A DNA stretch of 10,202 nucleotides from an uncultured Gemmatimonadota bacterium (GTDB taxonomy: Bacteria > Gemmatimonadota > Gemmatimonadetes > Gemmatimonadales > Gemmatimonadaceae). Location: contig CAITQY010000653.1 in the NCBI GenBank assembly GCA_903894655.1, positions 1-10,202 of the forward strand, given 5' to 3'. This document shows, piece by piece, positions 1 through 6,031 of this stretch (the stretch's first letter is position 1; every line of letters begins with the position of its first letter). Made by a program: the position numbers and the translations under genes. Below the pieces are notes generated by a model, which was not told the origin of the DNA, did no database searches, and worked only from the letters and a program-made list of their open reading frames with translations.

Positions 1-466
1 AAACACGCTGGTGGGCGACTTCCTGCACCTGTGCGGCGAGCTCGCGCTGGAGATCCGCAAGATGCGCGTCACGGGCAATCGCAATCGCGAACGCATCGGC
101 GATCGCGAAGAAGTGCTGGTGGTCGCCCGGATTCAGTGGTTGCTCACGGTGCACGACCAACACAGCCAACACGCCCGAGCTACCGGCAACCGGCCACTGC
201 CCCGGCGTGACTGGGAGTGGGGCACCGATGCTAGCCGGGTCGCGCCAGACCACCGGCTCCTTCGACGCATCGGCATACTGGAGCGCCAGACGCGTGGCTT
301 TGATGGAGGGTCCGATGCGCTCGAACACCGACCTCATCCCGTGGGTGACGTCGGGCGCCCGAGCCAAGAGGCCGAGGACCTCTGGAAGGGTTGGCATCGC
401 GGTGGCGTCCATCAGGGCGCGGCGGATAACATCGTCACGTGCGGAAGTTAGAACCCATCTACCCAT
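1..466 (-). CDS. GAF-domain signalling protein, N-terminal part (cut by left window edge)
   Basis: The minus strand is open from an ATG at 466-464 to the window edge, giving 155 codons and a partial codon, so the C-terminal part lies outside. An in-frame TAG at 511-509 limits the start; ATG at 466 is the first start codon, with ATG at 412 a shorter alternative, and neither has a clear Shine-Dalgarno sequence. Residues 1-50 look helical (SARDDVIRRALMDA). Residues 55-135 read like a GAF sensor domain, ending in the typical PLNPGDHQHFF and a helix AIADAFAIAIARD. From about 136 an amphipathic helix (LADLQRELAAQVQEV) starts a coiled coil of the kind that links GAF to a PAS/histidine kinase or a sigma-54 AAA+ module. 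Which output domain follows cannot be seen; a histidine kinase is my first guess. It is transcribed divergently from the cyanophycinase-like gene. That the frame is coding is inferred from its protein-like composition and domain pattern. Confidence 0.7.
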   Translation of the reverse strand, partial: MGRWVLTSARDDVIRRALMDATAMPTLPEVLGLLARAPDVTHGMRSVFERIGPSIKATRLALQYADASKEPVVWRDPASIGAPLPVTPGQWPVAGSSGVLAVLVVHREQPLNPGDHQHFFAIADAFAIAIARDAHLADLQRELAAQVQEVAHQRV

Positions 467-513
467 CGGACAAGCTGACCGAAATAATGCTGCGTGAGAT
501 GCGTCGCCCTATA

Positions 514-543
514 TTGACGAGTCGTTTCACGTCTGTCGATGAT
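514..543 (+). promoter_or_regulatory. possible promoter for the cyanophycinase-like gene
   Basis: TTGACG at 514-519 matches five of six bases of a sigma-70 -35 box. GATGAT at 538-543 is a weak -10 match (four of six) after an 18-base spacer. It lies in the divergent gap (467-582), about 40 bases before the chosen ATG at 583. Nothing else in the gap is convincing. The call rests only on consensus matching. Confidence 0.25.
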
Positions 544-582
544 CACGGGCCGTTCCGAATGTCTCTTTACTCTGGTACGAAC

Positions 583-1644
583 ATGACCACTCGCGCGTGC
601 TCCGCCCTGTTGCTCTCACTGACGTTCGCAGCGTGCAGTGAAGCAGCGTCGTCAACCGAACCGGACGCTCTGGTCGACGGCGCCGCGGTATTCGCGAGTT
701 CAAAGGTCAATCCCGGGTATACCGCGTACGTGTCGGGAAGCACCACGGATGTACAGACGACGCCGTCGGGAGGTGCGCTTCTCGCCGGTGGCGGCACGGA
801 TAGCGACGCGGGCATGCAGTGGCTGCTGGCGCAAGGCGGTGCGCGGAGTGCCGGCAAGTATGGGGATGTCGTGGTGCTGCGCACCAGCGGCACGAATGGC
901 TACAACAAGTATTTCGTGAACTTCGGTGCGAACTCGGTCACCAGCATCGTGATTTCGAGCGTGAGCGGCGCCAACAGCGACTACGTGAGGACTGCCATCG
1001 GTAAAGCCGAGGTGATCTTTATCGCGGGTGGTGATCAGTCGACGTACGTGAATTTGTGGACGGGCACCGCGCTGCAAACTGCCGTGAATGCGCGTGTCGC
1101 GGCCGGGTTTCCGATCGGCGGCACCAGCGCGGGACTGGCGGTGCTGGGACCGTACGTGTACGCCGCCTTCAACGCCTCCTCGACGTCGCCGACGGTGCTC
1201 GCGAATCCGTACGACGTATCGGTGACGCTCACGGGGGCATTGTTCAATGTGCCCTTTTTGCCGAACCTGATTACGGACTCGCATTTCATGGTACGCGATC
1301 GGATGGGCCGACTCGTAACGTTTCTGGCGCGCCTGCAGCAGGACGGCCGCGCAACCGCCCCCCGCGGTATCGGTGTCGACGAGCGGTCAGCCGTCGGCGT
1401 CGCATTGGATGGTTCGGCCACCGTGTTCGGCGCGGGGAACGGGGCGTATTTGCTGAGCGTCACGAGTGGTGCGACCCGCGTCTGTGCCGTGAACACGGCG
1501 CTCACCTACACCCCGGTCACGACGGTTCGCGTTCCGGTTGGTGCCCAGTTCAATCTGTCGACGTGGACGGCGCCCAATACGACCGCCTACACCCTGAGCG
1601 CGACGAGTGGCCTGCTCACGTCGAGCAAGGGCGCGATCTACTAG
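583..1644 (+). CDS. exported cyanophycinase-like peptidase (family S51)
   Basis: This 353-residue protein looks like a secreted or lipid-anchored serine peptidase of the cyanophycinase/S51 family, which splits the beta-aspartyl bonds of cyanophycin (poly-Asp-Arg) into dipeptides. Visible family motifs are AGGDQS (148-153), the nucleophile elbow GGTSAG with Ser182, TDSHFMVRDRMGRL (231-244) and GIGVDERSA (262-270). The N-terminus MTTRACSALLLSLTFAAC is a signal peptide; Cys18 may be a lipobox cysteine, although Phe at -3 is not canonical. The open frame runs upstream to 439, but the extra 48 residues overlap the divergent gene and would bury the signal peptide, so ATG 583 is preferred. The C-terminal region (about 290-353) is Thr/Ser-rich and beta-like. 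No cyanophycin synthetase is in the window, so the substrate may be external, or may be another isopeptide. The gene stands alone and ends at a strong hairpin terminator. Confidence 0.85.
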   Translation: MTTRACSALLLSLTFAACSEAASSTEPDALVDGAAVFASSKVNPGYTAYVSGSTTDVQTTPSGGALLAGGGTDSDAGMQWLLAQGGARSAGKYGDVVVLRTSGTNGYNKYFVNFGANSVTSIVISSVSGANSDYVRTAIGKAEVIFIAGGDQSTYVNLWTGTALQTAVNARVAAGFPIGGTSAGLAVLGPYVYAAFNASSTSPTVLANPYDVSVTLTGALFNVPFLPNLITDSHFMVRDRMGRLVTFLARLQQDGRATAPRGIGVDERSAVGVALDGSATVFGAGNGAYLLSVTSGATRVCAVNTALTYTPVTTVRVPVGAQFNLSTWTAPNTTAYTLSATSGLLTSSKGAIY

Positions 1645-1683
1645 CCGGTTACGCCGGCGTCGATCCAACGGCGCAGTCAAAGC

Positions 1684-1720
1684 AAAGCGGGGGCGGCCAG
1701 TGATGGCCGCCCCCGCTTTT
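1684..1720 (+). terminator. strong, probably bidirectional rho-independent terminator
   Basis: A perfect 13-bp GC stem, 1687-1699 against 1704-1716, with a GTGA loop, is extended by three A-T pairs (1684-1686 with 1717-1719) and followed by TTTT on the plus strand. It lies 40 bases after the peptidase stop codon. Read on the minus strand the same stem is followed by TTTGCTTTG, so it could also stop the tRNA-Ala transcript coming from the other side. Confidence 0.85.
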
Positions 1721-1744
1721 GTCTGCTGTTCAGGCTACTTGGAG

Positions 1745-1817
1745 TGGAGCGTATCGGGATCGAACCGATGACCTCACGCTTGCAAAGCGCGCGCTCTCCC
1801 AGCTGAGCTAACGCCCC
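1745..1817 (-). tRNA. tRNA-Ala (anticodon UGC)
   Basis: The minus strand folds into a complete 73-base cloverleaf. The acceptor stem is GGGGCGT with ACGCTCC, and it contains the G3-U70 wobble pair that is the alanine identity element. The D arm is GCTC/GAGC and the anticodon stem is CGCGC/GCGTG. The loop TTTGCAA carries anticodon TGC (bases 1784-1782), and the T arm contains the usual GGTTCGATCC. The discriminator base is A. The CCA end is not encoded (CTCC follows), so it must be added after transcription. The gene sits alone between two terminators. Confidence 0.97.
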
Positions 1818-1836
1818 AGAGTACCACCAACACCGT

Positions 1837-1865
1837 AGCATAATCGATTGTCGGCCACGCGCCAA
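1837..1865 (-). promoter_or_regulatory. probable tRNA-Ala promoter
   Basis: On the minus strand TTGGCG (1865-1860) and TATGCT (1842-1837) are separated by exactly 17 bases, each matching four of six sigma-70 consensus positions. Transcription would start near 1830, about a dozen bases before the tRNA 5' end at 1817, which suits a short tRNA leader. It lies just downstream of the act operon terminator, so the tRNA appears to have its own promoter. Confidence 0.5.
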
Positions 1866-1885
1866 TCGCTGGCCTACGAAAAGCG

Positions 1886-1920
1886 AAAGCGGGCGAGCAC
1901 CGAGAGGTGCTCGCCCGCTT
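1886..1920 (-). terminator. rho-independent terminator of the act operon
   Basis: A perfect 13-bp stem, 1889-1901 against 1906-1918, closes a four-base loop; one or two A-T pairs extend its base. On the minus strand it is followed by TTTCGCTTTTCG, a broken but T-rich tail. It begins about 20 bases after the actF stop codon, so transcription of the operon ends with actF. Confidence 0.8.
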
Positions 1921-1941
1921 CGTTCGATCGGCCCGGCTCGC

Positions 1942-3270
1942 CTACTCGTGAGCGGGAAGCGGCTCCATGGTGCGCGCATCGACCGGCACCTGCACTTCAT
2001 CCTTGGCCGGCGTCGTCATCATGAACACACGCATGACGGGGAACGCGTCCATGAACGAGAAGTAGCAGAACGCCCACAGACCAAGGAAGCCGACGGTGGT
2101 ACCGATTTCCTGCAGCCCGAACGGGAGGCTGGTGGCCTCACCGTAGATGGACGGATAGATCTCGATGTAGCGGTGTAGATAGATGCCGAGAAGGCTGCAC
2201 ACCGCGAAGAGCACGAACGTGGGCAGATACACCTTGGCGGCCTTCGAGATGAGCCCGAAGAACGGGAGCACGAAGACCAGGATCGGCACCAACAGCGTCA
2301 CCGACTTCCAAACGCCAGACAGACGCAGGCGATAGAAGTGAGTTTCTTCGGGCATGTTGCCGTACCAGATCACCAGATACTGGCTGAAGCTGATGTAGCC
2401 GAAGAACGCGGTGAAGGCGAAGCAGAGCTTCCCAAGATCCCAGAAGTGATCCATGGTGACGAGGTCGTCGGCCTGCAGGTGCTTCCGCCACCACATGGCG
2501 AGCAGCGACAGCGACATGATCATGTTGAGCCACGCGCCCATGAACACGATCCAGGCGTACATCGTCTGCTGGAAGTGGAGCGAGATGCTCATGGAGTAAT
2601 CCCACGCCATGAAGCACCAGCCGATCACGAACGCCATGCAGACTGCGACCGCGAGCTTGCCCTGCAACGAGTGCTGCGTGTGCAGTTCACGACGTTCGTC
2701 ACCGAATCCGGCGCGCATCTTGGCCCGTAGTCCGGCGGCCCACTTGGCGCCGTACTCCGGCAGGACGGCGACGTCCATACGGATGGAGTGGTACACGAAC
2801 AGCAACTGCAGCACCATCATGGCGCCGAAGAAGAAGATGCCACGCAACACGAACCAGCCGGGCTGCAGATAGCGCGCCTTCTCGGCGACCGAAATCGTTT
2901 CGCGACCCGCCCACGTGAAGATGTGCTCGCGTCCCGGGAAGAGGATGAGCAGCAGGATCACGAACGCGACCGGCAGGAACGCGACGTAGCCTTCCGCGAA
3001 CCGGACGACCGGACGCGACCAACGCGCCGTCACGATACGCTGCACGGCGGCGAACGCCGCACCCGCGGACGAGATCGTGGCGAAGAACAACCAGTTGAAA
3101 TGCAGCGCCTGCCACGCGCGATCCGCGTTGCTGAACAGGCCGAAGACGAACACCGCGATGCCGACCACGGCCGCGCCGAGCGCGGCCGTCTTGATTCCGC
3201 CAGGTACCGGCTTAGCGGCCAGACGCTTCGCGAACTCTGCGCGCGCCGGGTAGTGGTAATGCTGGCTCAC
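1942..3270 (-). CDS. actF: Alternative Complex III membrane subunit ActF (NrfD-like)
   Basis: ActF is the second NrfD/PsrC-type integral membrane subunit of ACIII, paralogous to ActC. The 442-residue protein shows about ten hydrophobic helices, near residues 27-46, 59-80, 94-112, 139-161, 207-226, 237-258, 281-304, 321-341, 347-366 and 389-408, with a short hydrophilic N-terminus and a polar C-terminal tail. In known complexes ActF packs beside ActC; it is not thought to hold the main quinol site, though it may contain a proton path. That part is family knowledge. It starts with GTG at 3270-3268; the G is shared with the actE stop TAG, and AGGAG (3283-3279) lies 8 bases upstream, so translation is coupled to actE. 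It is the last gene of the operon, followed directly by a terminator. Confidence 0.93.
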   Translation of the reverse strand: MSQHYHYPARAEFAKRLAAKPVPGGIKTAALGAAVVGIAVFVFGLFSNADRAWQALHFNWLFFATISSAGAAFAAVQRIVTARWSRPVVRFAEGYVAFLPVAFVILLLILFPGREHIFTWAGRETISVAEKARYLQPGWFVLRGIFFFGAMMVLQLLFVYHSIRMDVAVLPEYGAKWAAGLRAKMRAGFGDERRELHTQHSLQGKLAVAVCMAFVIGWCFMAWDYSMSISLHFQQTMYAWIVFMGAWLNMIMSLSLLAMWWRKHLQADDLVTMDHFWDLGKLCFAFTAFFGYISFSQYLVIWYGNMPEETHFYRLRLSGVWKSVTLLVPILVFVLPFFGLISKAAKVYLPTFVLFAVCSLLGIYLHRYIEIYPSIYGEATSLPFGLQEIGTTVGFLGLWAFCYFSFMDAFPVMRVFMMTTPAKDEVQVPVDARTMEPLPAHE

Positions 3271-4103
3271 TAGTGCTTCTCCTGGCTCGCGGCCGGCGTA
3301 CCGGCCTTAGACGTCTCACCGGCAGGAGCCTTCTCCGAGTGCGGAGCACCATGCAGCTTGCGCATGGTGTCGTTGTCGTTGTTGCCCTTGAAGGTGGCCG
3401 AATTAATGCCCGAGGATCCGGGCGTCGGCTGCTGCGTGGGGTGCAAGTACCGCGACGGGACGTTCGGCGCCGTGAGCGACGGTCCCGGTACGGTGGTACC
3501 GTTCTGACCGGGATAACCGACCAACGTCGTGTCCGCCTTGATCGTCGTTTTTCCTTGGAGCGCCCGCACGTAATTGATCACGTCCCAACGATCCGGCTCT
3601 TCGATTCGGTTGTAGCTACCCATGAGACCACGTCCGTTGCGAAGCATGCCATAGATGTAGCCGTCGGTACGACCGAGCGCCGACTCCGCAAGCAGGCTAG
3701 GCGCAAAGCCGTAGTTCGGGTTGACCTTCTTCAAACCACCGTTCGCGTTGCCGGCCAAGCCGTGGCAGACGGAGCAGTTGATCTGATAATTCTTCCGTCC
3801 ATTCTCCAACGACGCTTCCGTAACCGGATGCGGGTTTGGGATGGCCGAGAACGAGTCGATCACGGCCGGTAGCGGCGCGTACGAGATCTGGTATCCGGCG
3901 ACTGCCGTGCCCTGAATCGGCACACTGAACTGCGGATTGCCACGCGGCGGCATGAGCGAGTCGGCGTCGTTTTGCGACAGCGGCTCCCACGGCTCGATAC
4001 GGGGCTGATTCTTGAAGTCGGTGAACCATGTGCACGCCCCGAATGCAAAGGGGAGCGCGATGGCCGCCACGAGACGCGACGAGCGCGCGACGACAGAAGT
4101 CAT
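3270..4103 (-). CDS. actE: Alternative Complex III monohaem cytochrome c lipoprotein ActE
   Basis: ActE is the monohaem cytochrome c subunit of ACIII on the periplasmic side, expected to take part in electron transfer from the complex to its acceptor. The 277-residue form starts at ATG 4103 with a lipoprotein-like signal peptide (MTSVVARSSR, then LPFAFGAC with Cys24). One haem c site, CSVCH, sits at residues 110-114, and Met161 in the GRGLMGSYNRI segment is a likely sixth ligand. The helix DRWDVINYVRAL (171-182) is typical of class I cytochromes c. The C-terminus from about 185 is long, low in complexity and rich in Pro, Thr, Gly and Asn. The open frame continues upstream to 4220, but that part overlaps actD and would precede the signal peptide, so the shorter start is preferred. 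No clear Shine-Dalgarno precedes ATG 4103, which lies 13 bases after the actD stop; re-initiation after actD is likely. Confidence 0.92.
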   Translation of the reverse strand: MTSVVARSSRLVAAIALPFAFGACTWFTDFKNQPRIEPWEPLSQNDADSLMPPRGNPQFSVPIQGTAVAGYQISYAPLPAVIDSFSAIPNPHPVTEASLENGRKNYQINCSVCHGLAGNANGGLKKVNPNYGFAPSLLAESALGRTDGYIYGMLRNGRGLMGSYNRIEEPDRWDVINYVRALQGKTTIKADTTLVGYPGQNGTTVPGPSLTAPNVPSRYLHPTQQPTPGSSGINSATFKGNNDNDTMRKLHGAPHSEKAPAGETSKAGTPAASQEKH

Positions 4104-4116
4104 GAAGAACGTAGGC

Positions 4117-4617
4117 TCAGGCTTCACGCCGCACCTCCACTGCACCGTGATGGCGCAGCAGTTCTTCCGCTTGGCCCGCCTTGTTGGCGTCGCAAGCGAT
4201 GAAGATGCCAAAGTACCCACCCGAGAAACGGGCGTCGTACCCTGACGTGGTGCTGAGGCGCGGGATGCGCGAATTGATGAACATGCCGGCCACCGTGGAG
4301 AGCGCGCCGACGAGTACCATCACTTCGAATCCAATGATGGTATACGGAATCCACGAGGCGATAGCCTTACCACCGACCACGAGAGGCCAGTAGGTGGACG
4401 ACCAGATGGCCACCCAGTAGCCGAAGCTGACGCCGAGGAGGCCGCCGATCAGGGTGAACCGGCGAACGACACTTTGCGGGGCGTCGATCGCGTGCTCGAG
4501 TTCGTGGCGGATGGTCGGCGAATAGACCGTGACCTCGCCAAGCTTTTTCTTCTTGAGATCTTCGATGGCCGCAACCGTCGTGTCGATCTCATGGAATGCT
4601 CCGACGACACCTTGCAT
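4117..4617 (-). CDS. actD: Alternative Complex III subunit ActD (DUF3341 family)
   Basis: ActD is the small membrane subunit of ACIII. Its 166 residues match the usual size of the DUF3341 family. A polar N-terminal domain (1-52) starts GVVGAFHEIDTTVAAIEDL, a fold that contacts the other subunits. Two membrane helices follow at about 54-74 and 89-113, then a soluble C-terminal tail with SGYDARFSGGYFGIFIACDA (125-144). No cofactor motif is visible, and its role in the complex is taken to be structural. ATG at 4617 overlaps the actC stop by one base (TGATG), and a strong GGAGGG (4631-4626) lies 8 bases upstream inside the actC end, so it is translationally coupled to actC. Confidence 0.92.
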   Translation of the reverse strand: MQGVVGAFHEIDTTVAAIEDLKKKKLGEVTVYSPTIRHELEHAIDAPQSVVRRFTLIGGLLGVSFGYWVAIWSSTYWPLVVGGKAIASWIPYTIIGFEVMVLVGALSTVAGMFINSRIPRLSTTSGYDARFSGGYFGIFIACDANKAGQAEELLRHHGAVEVRREA

Positions 4618-6020
4618 CAGTGATGCCCTCCGCCGTGGCCGTGCTTGACGCGCGGCGCGACGATTTCCTTAAGCTCGGCGATGGCCATCACGGGCAGCTG
4701 CTTCACGAACAGCAGGAACCACATGAAGAACCAACCGAACGAGCCGACGAGGAATGCCATGTCGACCCAGCTGGGCGCGTAGCTACCCCACTGCCAGGGC
4801 TCGAACTCATGGGAGAGCGACGGCACCACGATGACGAAGCGCTCAAACCACATGCCGAGGTTGATGAACAGCGAGAGCACGAACAACCACGTGGGATTGC
4901 GACGCAGCTTCTGCGACCAGAGCGACATGGGGAGGGACATGTTGCAGAGCAACATGATCCACGCCGCCCACCACCACTGACCGAACACGCGGTTCCAGAA
5001 GAATTCCTGCTCCGCGCGGACGCCGCTGTACCAGGCAATGAAGAACTCGATCATGTACGCACACCCGACGACCATCGACGTGAACAGCACGACCTTGGCT
5101 GTGGCGTCGAGGTGGTTGAGCGTGATGTAGTGCTCGAGCTTGAACCACTTCCGCATCGGGATCGCAATGGTCCACACCATGGCGAAGCCGGAGAAGATGG
5201 CGCCGGCGACGAAGTACGGCGGGAAGATCGAGGCGTGCCAACCCGGGGTGAGCGCCATGGCAAAGTCGAAGGAAACGACTGAGTGCACGGAGAGCACGAG
5301 CGGGGTGCTGAAGGCTGCGAGGAAGAGATAAGCCTTCGCGAAGTGACGCCATTCACGGTCGCTGTTCCGCCAGCCGAGCGAGAGGATCGCGAGGATCCGC
5401 TTGCGCATCGGGTTGGTTTCCTTGTCGCGGAGCACCGCGATGTCGGGGATCAGGCCGATGTAGAGGAACGTGGTCGAGATCGTGAGGTACGTCGAGATGG
5501 CGAAGACGTCCCACACGAGCGGCGACTTGAAGTTCGGGAACAGCAGGCGCCAGTTCGGATACGGCAGCAGCCAGAAGAACTTCCACGGGCGCCCGATGTG
5601 AATGATCGGGAACAGACCGGCCGTCATAACCGCGAACACCGTCATCGCTTCAGCGGCGCGGTAAATCGAGGTGCGGAAGCCGGCGCGGAAGAGGAACAGG
5701 ATGGCCGAGATGAGCGTACCGGCGTGACCGATACCGACCCAAAAAACGAACGTGATGATGAAATTGCCCCACATCACCGGCGGCTCGTACCCGGCCTGAC
5801 CGAGGCCCCAGTAGATCTGGTAGATCCACGCGGAGGCGCCGATCAGCATCGCCAGGACGGCGACGCTGAGGCCCATAAACCACTTCTTCGTGAAGCCGAG
5901 CGTCGCGATGATCTCGCGATCGACCTGCTCGTAATCCTTGACGGCGGGGAGCTGCACGTCGGCCGACGCGATGTTCGGCCCACGAATGCCCTCACGCACC
6001 GGATATCCTACGGATGCCAT
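4617..6020 (-). CDS. actC: Alternative Complex III quinol-binding membrane subunit ActC (NrfD-like)
   Basis: ActC is the NrfD/PsrC-type ten-helix subunit of ACIII, which in characterised complexes oxidises quinol close to the ActB iron-sulfur clusters. The 467-residue protein has hydrophobic helices near residues 48-71, 85-111, 124-143, 168-192, 229-250, 266-289, 306-331, 349-367, 376-398 and 418-440. Conserved-looking stretches include WGNFIITFVFWVGIGHAG (84-101), FPIIHIGRPW (137-146) and HSVVSFDFAMALTPGWH (246-262). The membrane-embedded polar residues His141, Asp171 and Asp252 are candidates for the quinol and proton pathway; this is inferred from position only. The C-terminus ends in a His/Gly-rich tail, KHGHGGGHH. 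The ATG at 6020 has GAGGG (6033-6029) 8 bases upstream, and that site overlaps the actB stop codon; the gap to actB is 11 bases. Confidence 0.94.
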   Translation of the reverse strand: MASVGYPVREGIRGPNIASADVQLPAVKDYEQVDREIIATLGFTKKWFMGLSVAVLAMLIGASAWIYQIYWGLGQAGYEPPVMWGNFIITFVFWVGIGHAGTLISAILFLFRAGFRTSIYRAAEAMTVFAVMTAGLFPIIHIGRPWKFFWLLPYPNWRLLFPNFKSPLVWDVFAISTYLTISTTFLYIGLIPDIAVLRDKETNPMRKRILAILSLGWRNSDREWRHFAKAYLFLAAFSTPLVLSVHSVVSFDFAMALTPGWHASIFPPYFVAGAIFSGFAMVWTIAIPMRKWFKLEHYITLNHLDATAKVVLFTSMVVGCAYMIEFFIAWYSGVRAEQEFFWNRVFGQWWWAAWIMLLCNMSLPMSLWSQKLRRNPTWLFVLSLFINLGMWFERFVIVVPSLSHEFEPWQWGSYAPSWVDMAFLVGSFGWFFMWFLLFVKQLPVMAIAELKEIVAPRVKHGHGGGHH

Positions 6021-6031
6021 GTGCGATGCCC

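Noticed and set aside
11..451. A 146-codon plus-strand frame at the left end
   Set aside because: The opposite strand reads as a GAF-like domain with a sensible coiled-coil continuation; the plus-strand product is Arg/His-rich and looks like its shadow.
439..582. Upstream extension of the cyanophycinase-like gene to a start at 439
   Set aside because: It would place 48 polar residues before an obvious signal peptide and overlap the divergent gene.
4104..4220. Upstream extension of actE to a start at 4220
   Set aside because: The extra 39 residues overlap actD in another frame and precede a clear lipoprotein signal peptide at the internal ATG.
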